Below are positions 8,105 to 17,025 of a stretch of DNA of 64,000 nt, in pieces. A program made the translations under genes and the position numbers. Each line of letters starts with the position of its first letter. The first letter of the stretch is position 1. The stretch comes from Desulfuribacillus alkaliarsenatis (GTDB taxonomy: Bacteria; Bacillota; Bacilli; Desulfuribacillales; Desulfuribacillaceae): positions 124,001-188,000 of the forward strand of contig NZ_MIJE01000022.1 in NCBI RefSeq assembly GCF_001730225.1. The letters run 5' to 3'. Under the pieces are notes generated by a model. That model saw only the letters and a list, made by a program, of their open reading frames with translations, had not been told where the DNA came from and did not search any database.

Positions 8105-9187
8105 CTATTGCTGACTGTCTAATAACGTTTGTACGGTTACAAATCTATAACCCTGCGCTCTAAGCTCATCAATTATCCTTGGAAGGGCTTCGACTGTACC
8201 ATCTAATATATTCGCATGTGGATTATAATTATGCTGCAGGATAATCCCACCAGGTGATATGTCGCGACGGACGATTTTTAATATTTCATCTGCAGATAAG
8301 CCACTCCAATCAAGTGTATCCACTGACCAAAAGATATTTCTCATTCCGAGTTCATTTAAAATAGCTATATCAGCTTTTGTAGTGATTCCATACGGAGCTC
8401 GGAATATATCTGGTCTTCTACCCACAACTCTTTGTAGCTCTTGTTGCGTAGAAACTATTTCATTCCTTACTGCTGATGACCACTGGTTTCGAAGATTAGG
8501 GTGGCTCCAAGTATGGTTTGCAATTCCATGACCTTCATTCACAATACGTCTCATCATATCTGGATGAGCATTAATTTGCTGCCCTACGACAAAAAATGTT
8601 GCAGGCACACCTTTTTCTTTTAAAATATCCAATATCATAGGTGTATAGTGGTCGTCTGGTCCGTCATCAAATGTTAAAGCAACGAGCTTTTCGTTTGTCC
8701 TAGCCCGAATAATTTGGTTTCTTTGAACTGGTAGGTTAGTCGTGATAAAGGTACGTCTCAGTGTTTGGTCATACCTTACATCCATGCCTAACTTTCTTGC
8801 AACATCTACTAAGGGGACAAATGGTTCTCCACCAAAATCTAGGGTATGAGTTGCAAGGGTACCCCTTGTCCATTGACCAGTTGCCCGGTTCAAGTCATCA
8901 GTATAATTTTTGCCAATCAGCAAAGCAAAATATTTGTCTTTTGCTCTAAATACGACTGATTGATATTGTTCGTTCCAATCTACATAAGTACCGGTATGTT
9001 TGAAGAATAATGCAGGCACTAATAAGTTATCATCACGCATGATATATCTTGTGTTGAATGATTGTCCATCTATAAAAATTGGCGCTTCGGCAAGCCTCGA
9101 TTCCTGTGCGCTTGTTGAGGGATTCAATATTAGTAGACAAACAGATAAAGTAAATAACAACACGAGTAAAGTTTTTAGTTTTTTAAT
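8105..9187 (-). CDS. Secreted polysaccharide deacetylase with copper-amine-oxidase-like N-terminal domain
   Basis: Residues about 20-150 form a stalk-like copper amine oxidase N-domain (IFIDGQSFNTRYIMRDDNLLVPALF, GGEPFVPLVDVARKLGMDV). The rest is a NodB deacetylase domain with TFDDGPDD (catalytic Asp plus metal Asp), HTWSHP (metal His pair HxxxH) and FRAPYG. It should de-N-acetylate peptidoglycan, chitin or another wall glycan outside the cell. The start is odd. The first standard codon is GTG 9163, but the only Shine-Dalgarno (AAGGAG, 9203-9198) is 10 bases before ATT 9187. Starting at ATT restores a complete signal peptide (basic KKLK before the hydrophobic core). ATT is preferred here; GTG 9163 remains possible. 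Confidence 0.85.
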   Translation of the reverse strand: MKKLKTLLVLLFTLSVCLLILNPSTSAQESRLAEAPIFIDGQSFNTRYIMRDDNLLVPALFFKHTGTYVDWNEQYQSVVFRAKDKYFALLIGKNYTDDLNRATGQWTRGTLATHTLDFGGEPFVPLVDVARKLGMDVRYDQTLRRTFITTNLPVQRNQIIRARTNEKLVALTFDDGPDDHYTPMILDILKEKGVPATFFVVGQQINAHPDMMRRIVNEGHGIANHTWSHPNLRNQWSSAVRNEIVSTQQELQRVVGRRPDIFRAPYGITTKADIAILNELGMRNIFWSVDTLDWSGLSADEILKIVRRDISPGGIILQHNYNPHANILDGTVEALPRIIDELRAQGYRFVTVQTLLDSQQ

Positions 9188-9347
9188 TTTTTCTCATCTC
9201 CTTTTTAAAGTCTACAATCTTATATCCAGTAACATTATCATTCCCTAAACATTTAAATATTTAAAATCCAATAATTGCTTCCAGTGCATTTCTTAATTTT
9301 GTAAAAGCTATAACTAAGTGTAAAGTTAAATACAGGAGGTGCTGTAA

Positions 9348-10850
9348 ATGTCTAAGGATAATAAATGTCCACCAATTGGTTGGAATTTTGATAACAGCTA
9401 TGCCGAATTGCCAGAAACATTCTATAGCAAAGTAAAGCCTACTCCAGTGCGGTCTCCACAGCTTGTAATATTAAATGATTCATTAGCTATTTCTCTGGGA
9501 CTTGACATTCAGGGGCTAAAGAGTAATGAAGGTATTGAAGTATTAGCTGGAAATAAACTTCTCGAAGGATTTTTTCCACTAGCGCAAGCATATGCAGGGC
9601 ATCAATTTGGTCATTTTACGATGCTTGGAGACGGTCGTGCGATTCTTCTAGGGGAACAATTAAATGCTAAAGGAGAACGTTTTGATATTCAACTAAAAGG
9701 TCCAGGAAGAACACCATACTCACGTGGAGGAGATGGACGGGCTGGGCTTGGACCAATGCTACGTGAATATATAATCAGTGAAGCAATGAATGCTTTAGGG
9801 ATACCTACAACCCGTAGTTTAACTGTTGTGACAACGGGTGAGTCAGTCGTTCGAGAAACGCTCCAGCCGGGAGCCATACTTACGCGTACTGCATCGAGCC
9901 ATATACGTGTTGGAACGTTTCAATATATTGCAAACTGGGGTAGCGTTGAAGAACTTAAACAGTTGGCTGATTACACAATCAATAGGCATTTTCCAAATAT
10001 TAAAGATAGCGATGATAAATACCTAGGATTACTGAGAGAAGTAAGTAAGCGCCAAGCTGAATTAATTGCAAAATGGCAGCTTGTTGGATTTATTCATGGA
10101 GTAATGAACACTGATAACATGGCAATTGGTGGAGAAACGATTGATTATGGACCGTGTGCATTCATGGACACTTATGACACGAAAACGGTGTTCAGCTCAA
10201 TCGATAGACATGGACGCTACGCCTATGAAAATCAGCCTAAGATAGGTGCTTGGAACTTGGCACGGTTTGCCGAAACGCTGTTGCCATTATTACATCAGGA
10301 AGAATCTCAAGCCATCACTATTGCACAACAGGAGCTTGAAAAGTTTATGCCACAATATGAAAGTATTTGGCTTAAAGGAATGCGAGCGAAATTAGGATTA
10401 TTCGGTGAAGTGCCAGAAGATGAGGCTTTGATAAATAGTCTCTTAAGCATTATGGAAAAGCACAAAGCAGACTATACTAATACGTTTCGCACATTAACTT
10501 TAAATTCTAAGGATAAGAAAGATATTACGGACATGAACAACAAGTATGGGATTTTTAAAGCTACTGAATTTATTCAGTGGCAGGAAAAGTGGATGGGAAG
10601 AAAAGCTAGGCAACAAGAAAAAATGGAATCTTCGTATCAATTAATGAAAAGCTCTAACCCTGCAGTTATTCCACGAAACCATAGAGTCGAAGAAGCATTA
10701 GAAGCTGCAGTAGGCGAGCAGGACTATCGTGTAATGGAAGAACTTCTCGAAGTGCTTAAAGACCCCTATGCTTATACTTCAGACCAAATTCCGTATTCTG
10801 CCTTACCTTCTGAATCAAGTCAACCCTATAAAACGTTTTGTGGTACATAA
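9348..10850 (+). CDS. selO: Protein adenylyltransferase SelO (YdiU family)
   Basis: A 500-residue pseudokinase-fold protein. Family blocks visible are [58 protein letters not shown] and the active-site loop [24 protein letters not shown]. SelO transfers AMP to Ser, Thr or Tyr hydroxyls of target proteins in redox stress. The C-terminus ends FCGT, so a cysteine sits third from the end, the position of the selenocysteine in eukaryotic SelO. AGGAGGTG precedes ATG 9348. Length is typical. It precedes hcp by 89 bases; both fit oxidative or nitrosative stress, though separate promoters are possible. Confidence 0.93.
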   Translation: MSKDNKCPPIGWNFDNSYAELPETFYSKVKPTPVRSPQLVILNDSLAISLGLDIQGLKSNEGIEVLAGNKLLEGFFPLAQAYAGHQFGHFTMLGDGRAILLGEQLNAKGERFDIQLKGPGRTPYSRGGDGRAGLGPMLREYIISEAMNALGIPTTRSLTVVTTGESVVRETLQPGAILTRTASSHIRVGTFQYIANWGSVEELKQLADYTINRHFPNIKDSDDKYLGLLREVSKRQAELIAKWQLVGFIHGVMNTDNMAIGGETIDYGPCAFMDTYDTKTVFSSIDRHGRYAYENQPKIGAWNLARFAETLLPLLHQEESQAITIAQQELEKFMPQYESIWLKGMRAKLGLFGEVPEDEALINSLLSIMEKHKADYTNTFRTLTLNSKDKKDITDMNNKYGIFKATEFIQWQEKWMGRKARQQEKMESSYQLMKSSNPAVIPRNHRVEEALEAAVGEQDYRVMEELLEVLKDPYAYTSDQIPYSALPSESSQPYKTFCGT

Positions 10851-10939
10851 TGCTGGAATATACATACTAATTTTTAAAATGGAAAAAATATTTTAGAAAT
10901 ACAGCATTATACTAAATTTTTATTAAAGGGGCGAAAATT

Positions 10940-12592
10940 TTGGAACATTCAATGTTTTGTTATCAATGTGAACAGGCTATGGGTGGTAAAGGCTGTACTA
11001 AGTATGGTGTATGTGGTAAATCTCCAGAAATATCAAATTTGCAAGACTTAATTATTTATCAGCTGAAGGGGATAGCTTGCTATGCAAAACCTTTACTTGA
11101 AAAAGGGGAGCACATCGATAAGGAAATCGTTAAGTTTGTCGAGAATGCATTGTTTACGACACTGACAAATGTAAACTTTGATCTCGATTTTCACTTAGAA
11201 ATGTTAAAAGAATCGCAGCAAGTAAAGGAAACGTTAAGAAACAAAGCACCTCATGGTAACTACCCCGAAGCTGCAACGTATAATCTCAGTGCGACAAAGG
11301 AAGAGATGATTAGAGATGCAGTAATAGCAGGTGTTATGTATGAGGTTGACCTTGACCCTGATATTCGCTCATTACGCTCAACTGTCCTTTATGGTTTGAA
11401 GGGTATAAGCGCATATGGCCACCAAGCTAGATATATTGGTCATCATAGTGATCAAGTAGACCAGTTTTATTTTATAGCGCTTGAAGCAATAAATAATAAC
11501 AATTTGACATTAGAAGAATTAATACAGATGGCTATGAGAGCTGGAGATATGAGTGTAGAGGTCATGAGTGTACTGGATGAGGCTAACACAACAAGATATG
11601 AAAACCCTTCTCCACAAAAGGTAAATGTAAATATCAAGAAGGGCCCGTTTATTATTGTTTCGGGACATGATTTGCGAGATTTAGAATTATTGCTTCAACA
11701 AACTGAAGGAAAAGGCATAAACATCTATACTCACGGTGAAATGCTGCCTGCACATGGTTATCCAGGGCTAAGAAAATATAAGCATCTGATTGGAAACTTC
11801 GGATCAGCTTGGCAAAATCAGCAGCAAGAATTCGATGGAATACCGGGTTGTATCCTGATGACAACCAACTGTCTGATGAAACCGAGGGATACATATAAAG
11901 ATCGTTTGTATGTGACAAATGTTGTAGGTTGGGATGGTATTAAGAAAATTGAACTAAAAGAGGATAACACTAAAGATTTTACAGAAATTATTGATAAGGC
12001 CATTGAACTCGGCGGCTTTGAGAAAAATGAGAAGGAAAAAGAAATTCTAGTCGGATTTGGCCACCATGAAACCCTATCTCACGCGGATACTATTATAAAG
12101 GCAGTTAAGGATGGGAAAATCCGTCACTTCTTCGTGATAGGAGGCTGTGATGGTGCTAAACCAGGTAGAAACTACTTTACGGAATTTGCTGAAAAAGTAC
12201 CAGATGATTGTGTTATTCTTACGCTAGCTTGCGGCAAGTATCGTTTTAACAAGCTTGAATTTGGTACAGTAGCTGGCCTGCCAAGACTTTTAGATATTGG
12301 ACAATGTAATGATGCCTATTCAGCGGTTCGAATTGCTACTGCCTTAGCAGATGCCTTTGAGACAGATGTAAACTCACTACCGCTTACTATCGTACTTTCA
12401 TGGTATGAGCAGAAGGCTGTAGCTGACTTATTAGCGTTACTATCATTAGGGATCAAAGGCATGTACCTAGGGCCAACATTACCTGCATTTATTTCACCGA
12501 ATGTATTACAATACCTAGTTGATACCTTTGATATTAAGCCAATTAGTACAGCAGACGACGATTTAAGAAATTCATTACAACAAGCTAACTAG
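10940..12592 (+). CDS. hcp: Hydroxylamine reductase / hybrid-cluster protein
   Basis: Starts at TTG 10940 with AAAGGGG upstream. The 550-residue protein begins with four cysteines C7, C10, C19 and C25 (Cx2Cx8Cx5C), the spacing of the anaerobe-type Hcp that binds a cubane [4Fe-4S] cluster, not the enterobacterial type. Later conserved cysteines and histidines for the hybrid Fe-S-O cluster are visible (SGHDLRDLE, YTHGEMLPAHGYP, FGSAWQNQQ, GCILMTTNC, CDGAKPGRNY, LACGKYRFN). Hcp reduces NO to N2O or hydroxylamine to ammonia. No hcr reductase partner is adjacent. A shared terminator follows at 12656-12688. Confidence 0.96.
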   Translation: MEHSMFCYQCEQAMGGKGCTKYGVCGKSPEISNLQDLIIYQLKGIACYAKPLLEKGEHIDKEIVKFVENALFTTLTNVNFDLDFHLEMLKESQQVKETLRNKAPHGNYPEAATYNLSATKEEMIRDAVIAGVMYEVDLDPDIRSLRSTVLYGLKGISAYGHQARYIGHHSDQVDQFYFIALEAINNNNLTLEELIQMAMRAGDMSVEVMSVLDEANTTRYENPSPQKVNVNIKKGPFIIVSGHDLRDLELLLQQTEGKGINIYTHGEMLPAHGYPGLRKYKHLIGNFGSAWQNQQQEFDGIPGCILMTTNCLMKPRDTYKDRLYVTNVVGWDGIKKIELKEDNTKDFTEIIDKAIELGGFEKNEKEKEILVGFGHHETLSHADTIIKAVKDGKIRHFFVIGGCDGAKPGRNYFTEFAEKVPDDCVILTLACGKYRFNKLEFGTVAGLPRLLDIGQCNDAYSAVRIATALADAFETDVNSLPLTIVLSWYEQKAVADLLALLSLGIKGMYLGPTLPAFISPNVLQYLVDTFDIKPISTADDDLRNSLQQAN

Positions 12593-12655
12593 CAAAGCAA
12601 GCAAGACAAGCAAATTAGTCAAGTAAATTAGTCAAATAAATTATAGCAATTAAGA

Positions 12656-12688
12656 AACGCCCTCCAGAGTTCAAGTTTGGAGGGCGTT
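12656..12688. terminator. Bidirectional terminator between hcp and the threonine ammonia-lyase gene
   Basis: AACGCCCTCCA (12656-12666) and TGGAGGGCGTT (12678-12688) form a perfect 11-bp stem between two convergent genes. The T tract is better on the minus strand (TTTCTTAATT), so it probably serves chiefly the minus-strand gene. Confidence 0.75.
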
Positions 12689-12694
12689 CACTAA

Positions 12695-13897
12695 TTATTC
12701 AATAGTTACCTTATAGCCATTTTGTTCAAGCGCTTGAACAAGCTCCTTACCATGCTTAGGACTACTTACTTCAAAATTCACATGTAGAATTGCTTCGTTG
12801 ATATTTAAATCTGCATCAAGTCTGTCGTGCTGAACCATTATAATATTTGCTCCACACTTAGAAGCGATAGAAGCAAATTTCTCCAGGCTGCCAGGTTTGT
12901 CAAGCATAACTGTTCGTAGCTTCAGTTGTCTGCCACGAGAGACTAGGCCTTTCTCGACAATTTTGTGAATAAAGCTAACGTCGATATTACCACCAGAAAG
13001 TACACAGGCAGCCTTTTTATCTGCTAAATCTAAGCGATTGCTCAGGACAGCAGCTAAGGAAGCAGCACCTGCCGGCTCAACAACCTGTTTGTCACGTTCT
13101 AATAATAAGAGAATCGCAGCAGCAATCTCTCCGTCTGTGACTGTCACCATTTCGTCTACGTATTTCTGGATGAGGGACACTGTCATTGTGCCAGGAATTT
13201 TAACAGCAATTCCGTCAGCGATTGTTGCTGCTTTTTCTGTTGTGACATACTCTGAGCTAGAAAAGCTACGTACAATTGCATCGGCCCCTGTTGATTGCAC
13301 ACCAATAATTTTCACATGTGGCTTTAGCTGCTTTATATAATACGCTACGCCTGCTAGAAGGCCTCCGCCACCAGCAGGTAGGATTACGATATCTACATCA
13401 GGCAGGTCCCTTAGAATTTCAAAACCAATAGTAGCTTGTCCAGCAATTACATCCTCGTCGTCAAAAGGGTGAATAAACACAGCGCCACTCTCAGCCTGTA
13501 AATCCATTGCTTTTTTATAAGCATCATCGTAGCAATCACCATGCAATACAATTTCTGCACCATATTCTTCGGTAGCAGCAACCTTCGCTATAGGGGTACT
13601 CTTTGGCATTACAATGGTAGATTTTATGCCTAGTGAGGACGCAGCGAAAGCTACTCCCTGAGCGTGATTTCCAGCGCTTGAAGCAATAACTGCTGGCGGT
13701 GCACCCTTCTTGATTAAAGTAACAATTTTATTATGAGCACCACGTACCTTAAATGATCCTGTTTTTTGCTGGTTCTCATATTTTAGATAAATCGAACTAC
13801 CAACCATTTGCGAAAATGTCTCTGAGAATTTCAATGGGGTGTTATGGATTATGTCCTTAAGATTCATATAGGCTTGTTCGATTTTTTCAATATCCAA
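12695..13897 (-). CDS. ilvA: Threonine ammonia-lyase (threonine deaminase) with C-terminal ACT domain
   Basis: A 400-residue fold-type II PLP enzyme. The PLP lysine is in TGSFKVRGAHNK (Lys50); SSAGNHAQGVA binds the substrate carboxylate and a PAGGGGLLAG loop holds the PLP phosphate. Residues about 325-400 form one ACT domain (RTVMLDKPGSLEKFASIA). It converts threonine to 2-oxobutanoate plus ammonia, the first step to isoleucine. The single ACT and 400-residue length match the TdcB-like clostridial/bacillary form more than the 500-residue two-ACT IlvA, so catabolic or biosynthetic duty is open. Stands alone on the minus strand. Confidence 0.93.
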   Translation of the reverse strand: MDIEKIEQAYMNLKDIIHNTPLKFSETFSQMVGSSIYLKYENQQKTGSFKVRGAHNKIVTLIKKGAPPAVIASSAGNHAQGVAFAASSLGIKSTIVMPKSTPIAKVAATEEYGAEIVLHGDCYDDAYKKAMDLQAESGAVFIHPFDDEDVIAGQATIGFEILRDLPDVDIVILPAGGGGLLAGVAYYIKQLKPHVKIIGVQSTGADAIVRSFSSSEYVTTEKAATIADGIAVKIPGTMTVSLIQKYVDEMVTVTDGEIAAAILLLLERDKQVVEPAGAASLAAVLSNRLDLADKKAACVLSGGNIDVSFIHKIVEKGLVSRGRQLKLRTVMLDKPGSLEKFASIASKCGANIIMVQHDRLDADLNINEAILHVNFEVSSPKHGKELVQALEQNGYKVTIE

Positions 13898-14012
13898 TTC
13901 AGATTCCTCCTAAATAATTATCTTATAAATGTACCATAAATCGTAAAAAGTATAAACAAACATGATTGGCGCATTACTAATACTTGACATTCTTATAGAT
14001 ATAGGACAAAAT

Positions 14013-14078
14013 AGTTCTATAGCGAACAGTTCTGCAGTGAACAGTTCAAAAGCGAACAATTCCGAAGTGAACAATTAC
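14013..14078 (+). repeat. Four tandem 15-bp GTTC-N6-GAAC repeats (candidate operator)
   Basis: Units start at 14013, 14028, 14043 and 14058: AGTTCTATAGCGAAC, AGTTCTGCAGTGAAC, AGTTCAAAAGCGAAC and AATTCCGAAGTGAAC, then a partial AATTAC. Each is an interrupted palindrome (GTTC...GAAC). The array ends 35 bases before the MarR start. It looks like a multi-site operator for that regulator. Confidence 0.75.
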
Positions 14079-14113
14079 TAAGCCTAACAAAAAGATATGA
14101 GGGTTGCTTTATT

Positions 14114-14557
14114 ATGGATAGTGCATTTGAAATTCTATTTAGTGGGCAACAATATAAGAGATTGTATGAAAAAAAATGCCACTTGATTTTTGAGAAGTAT
14201 GGTCTTACTAAGGTTGAGATTGAAATTTTGTTATTTTTGGAAAACAATAAACAGTACGATACGGCAAAAGATGTAGTCGATTTGAAGTTTTTTGCCAAAT
14301 CCCATGTGTCCAAAGCTATTTCTTCTCTTATTACTAGGGGATTATTGTATTCAGAAGCTGATGAGTTCGATAGAAGATGTGTTCATTTGAAAATATCTGA
14401 CGAGGCAAAACCAGTAATTGGAGAAGCTAAGAAGATGCGAGAAGAGCTATTAACCATAATCTACAATGGTATTTCAGATGAAGAAAAGGAAGTTATGTTT
14501 AACATCGCTGACAAGATACTAGGCAATATAAAAGAAGCAATCGAAAAGGAAGATTGA
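14114..14557 (+). CDS. MarR-family transcriptional regulator
   Basis: A 147-residue protein with a winged-helix core: LTKVEIEILLFLENNKQYDTAKDVVDL, a recognition helix in AKSHVSKAISSLITRGLLY, then the wing DEFDRRCVHLKISDEAKPVI. The N- and C-terminal helices form the MarR dimer interface. It sits between a four-unit repeat array (14013-14078) and citrate synthase, which begins 67 bases downstream, so control of itself and of citrate synthase is the simplest reading. The ligand is unknown. Confidence 0.87.
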   Translation: MDSAFEILFSGQQYKRLYEKKCHLIFEKYGLTKVEIEILLFLENNKQYDTAKDVVDLKFFAKSHVSKAISSLITRGLLYSEADEFDRRCVHLKISDEAKPVIGEAKKMREELLTIIYNGISDEEKEVMFNIADKILGNIKEAIEKED

Positions 14558-14624
14558 GAAGCAACGAAAAGGAAATGATGCTCGCCTCCAGTGGAGCATA
14601 ATCTAATATATGAGGAGGAATACA

Positions 14625-15989
14625 ATGGTAAATGTAAGCCAGGAAACGATTAAAAAATACTCAGAAAAGTACAGTTCAGTTTGCGTTGATAAGAATCAGA
14701 TTGACCCGAGTCTTTATGAAGAGTATGGGGTAAAGCGCGGTCTTAGAGATAAAAGTGGAAAAGGTGTCCTTTCAGGAATTACCAATATTTCTGATGTAAT
14801 TGCTTATGAAAAAATTGATGGGGAAAGCGTGCCATGTGAAGGAAGACTTATTTATCGAGGATATAATGTCATTGACTTGGTAAATGGGTTTCCAAAGGAT
14901 AAATGCCAAGGGTTTGAAGAAAGCGCATATTTACTCTTATTTGGTTCCCTTCCTACTGAGGCACAGCTGGCAGAATTTAAAGAAATTTTAGCGGGATGCA
15001 TGAACTTGCCGAAAAACTTTGTAAAAGACGTCATTATGAAGGCGCCAAGTAATGATATTATGAATTCTATGACAAAGAGTGTTCTTACATTAGCCTCATA
15101 CGATGAAAAAGCATCTGATTTATCATTGGACAATGTATTGCGCCAATGTCTGTCCCTAATCGGAAGATTTCCGATGCTAGCAGTCTATGGCTATCATGCG
15201 TACAACCATTACGATTGTGGTGAGAGCTTCTACATACATAGGCCTGACGAGAATCTTTCCACAGCAGAAAACATTCTTAGGATGTTACGACCAGACAAAA
15301 GCTATACTGAGCTTGAAGCTAGGGTGCTAGATATTGCCTTAGTTCTACACATGGAGCATGGCGGTGGAAATAACTCGACATTTACAACAAGGGTCGTATC
15401 TTCATCTGGTTCTGATACATATTCAACGATTGCCGCAGCACTATCGTCATTAAAGGGACCGAAGCATGGTGGAGCGAATATTAAGGTCGTTGAGATGATG
15501 GATGATATTAAAGCTAATGTTGCAGATATACATGATGAAGCTGAGGTAGAGCGATATCTGTCTAAAATCCTTAATCGGCAAGCATTTGATCAAAGAGGTT
15601 TAATATATGGCATGGGACATGCTGTCTACTCCATTTCTGATCCTAGGGAAGTTATTTTCAGGAGTTTTGTAGAGAAATTAGCTGAGGAGAAAGATAGACA
15701 ATCAGACTTTGCATTGTACTCTATGATAGAACGACTAGCACCAGAAGTCATAGCCAGAGAACGTCGTATTTATAAAGGTGTTAGTGCTAACGTTGATTTC
15801 TACAGCGGCTTCGTATACAGTATGTTGGATATTCCGTTACAGCTTTATACTCCAATTTTCGCTATGGCGAGAATTGTTGGCTGGAGTGCGCACCGTTTAG
15901 AGGAACTAATCAATGTTGACAAAATCATGAGACCAGCCTATAAAAGTATCGTTAGTGAAAAAGATTATATAGAAATGACAAATAGATAG
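14625..15989 (+). CDS. gltA: Citrate synthase
   Basis: ATG 14625 follows GAGGAGG (14612-14618); the upstream in-frame ATG at 14610 overlaps that site. The 454-residue enzyme has the citrate synthase active-site blocks: LHMEHGGGNNSTFTTR, the oxaloacetate loop GPKHGGANIKVVEMM, YGMGHAVYSISDPR with the catalytic His, an SANVDFYSGFVY Asp block and the Arg in ARIVGWSAHRLEE. It condenses acetyl-CoA with oxaloacetate. The long N-terminal extension (about 60 residues) is typical of clostridial Si-citrate synthases. Aconitase and isocitrate dehydrogenase are not adjacent. A CTCCAGTGGAG palindrome (14586-14596) lies just upstream. Confidence 0.95.
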   Translation: MVNVSQETIKKYSEKYSSVCVDKNQIDPSLYEEYGVKRGLRDKSGKGVLSGITNISDVIAYEKIDGESVPCEGRLIYRGYNVIDLVNGFPKDKCQGFEESAYLLLFGSLPTEAQLAEFKEILAGCMNLPKNFVKDVIMKAPSNDIMNSMTKSVLTLASYDEKASDLSLDNVLRQCLSLIGRFPMLAVYGYHAYNHYDCGESFYIHRPDENLSTAENILRMLRPDKSYTELEARVLDIALVLHMEHGGGNNSTFTTRVVSSSGSDTYSTIAAALSSLKGPKHGGANIKVVEMMDDIKANVADIHDEAEVERYLSKILNRQAFDQRGLIYGMGHAVYSISDPREVIFRSFVEKLAEEKDRQSDFALYSMIERLAPEVIARERRIYKGVSANVDFYSGFVYSMLDIPLQLYTPIFAMARIVGWSAHRLEELINVDKIMRPAYKSIVSEKDYIEMTNR

Positions 15990-15995
15990 TACACA

Positions 15996-16034
15996 AAGTG
16001 CGAATTCCTAGAGTGTAGGGAATCGCACTTTTTT
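15996..16034 (+). terminator. Intrinsic terminator of citrate synthase
   Basis: AAGTGCGA (15996-16003) pairs with TCGCACTT (16023-16030), extended inward by TTCC/GGGAA, and is followed by six T. Confidence 0.85.
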
Positions 16035-16102
16035 GGTGTTGAAGATTTATAAGAATATAGGTATTGGAATGGTTTTCTGTTAATGAATAAAAGTCTAATC
16101 AG

Positions 16103-16131
16103 TGGCATTAGCTAGCATGATTATATATAAT
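16103..16131 (+). promoter_or_regulatory. Predicted promoter of the racemase gene
   Basis: TGGCAT (16103-16108), 17 bases, TATAAT (16126-16131). The -10 is perfect and the -35 is partial. Confidence 0.5.
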
Positions 16132-16174
16132 GACAGTAATCAAGCTAAGTAAATAAGTTTGGGGGAAGTCAGAA

Positions 16175-17008
16175 TTGAAGCTGAATTTTATTAAGGTTAA
16201 TCCGACGGAAAATATGACGATTTTTATTACAACTCCTGTGCCACGCAACTTATATAAAGAAGTAGCTAAGAGTGTTATGAACTATGCTAGTCTGCATGCG
16301 GAGCAGGTGGGCTTTGTAGAAGCCTGTAATGGTGGAGGTATTAAGCTCCACATGATGGGTGGTGAATTTTGCGCGAACGCGACAATAGGTTTAGCTGCCA
16401 CGTTAGTAAACCTTGGACATCCTATAGTTGAACGGGGACATGGTTCATGTTACATGCTGGATTTAGAAGTATCAGGTGTGGTTACTTCAATTACTTGCTG
16501 TGTAGAGAAATTAGCGGAAAGCAATAGGTATATATCGACAATCCAAATGCCCCTACATAATGAAGTGCTTCCTTATAACATGGAAATAAGCGGCAAAACA
16601 TATTCAGGCACTCTAGTAAAGTTTCCAGGGATCATGCATTTGATAGTTGACACTCGTGAAATAGCAAATGAAAATAAAGAAGAATTTTTTCACAAGGTTA
16701 AAGATAGCTTTAAAGACGAAAACTATGAGGCGTTAGGAATTATGTATTATGATAAGGTTGAGAATTATATGGAACCATTAGTGTATGTCAAAGCAACAGA
16801 TAGCCTTCACTGGGAGAGGGGCTGTGGTTCGGGTACAGCCGCTGTAGGAGCTGCGATGTCTGAGCTTAATAAAGAATCTGTAAATCTAGATATTTCACAA
16901 CCTGGTGGCAGTATTAGGGTAACGACTGTAGTTGAGGATAATAAAATAAAAGAGATTCTACTTTCTAGTAAAGTACAAATAGTTGCAGAAGGAACGGTAT
17001 ATTTATAG
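16175..17008 (+). CDS. DapF-fold amino-acid racemase/epimerase (CntK/histidine racemase-like)
   Basis: TTG 16175 follows a GGGGGAAG site. The 277-residue protein has the two catalytic cysteine motifs of the diaminopimelate epimerase fold: GGEFCANATIG and WERGCGSGTAAVGA. The first differs from true DapF (usually GNGxR after the Cys) and resembles the GGEFCANA motif of CntK and histidine racemase proteins, which make D-histidine for nicotianamine-like metallophores. No nicotianamine synthase-like CntL or opine dehydrogenase CntM is adjacent; instead a diguanylate cyclase follows by 17 bases. Substrate is therefore open. A cofactor-independent two-base cysteine mechanism is expected. Confidence 0.8.
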   Translation: MKLNFIKVNPTENMTIFITTPVPRNLYKEVAKSVMNYASLHAEQVGFVEACNGGGIKLHMMGGEFCANATIGLAATLVNLGHPIVERGHGSCYMLDLEVSGVVTSITCCVEKLAESNRYISTIQMPLHNEVLPYNMEISGKTYSGTLVKFPGIMHLIVDTREIANENKEEFFHKVKDSFKDENYEALGIMYYDKVENYMEPLVYVKATDSLHWERGCGSGTAAVGAAMSELNKESVNLDISQPGGSIRVTTVVEDNKIKEILLSSKVQIVAEGTVYL

Positions 17009-17025
17009 TTTAGGAGAGGGAGCTT

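Noticed and set aside
13984-13989. TTGACA as -35 of the MarR/citrate synthase promoter
   Set aside because: No acceptable -10 lies 16-18 bases downstream, so the promoter could not be placed with confidence.
14013-14078. CRISPR-like array
   Set aside because: Units are 15 bp with no unique spacers and no cas genes; they fit an operator array.
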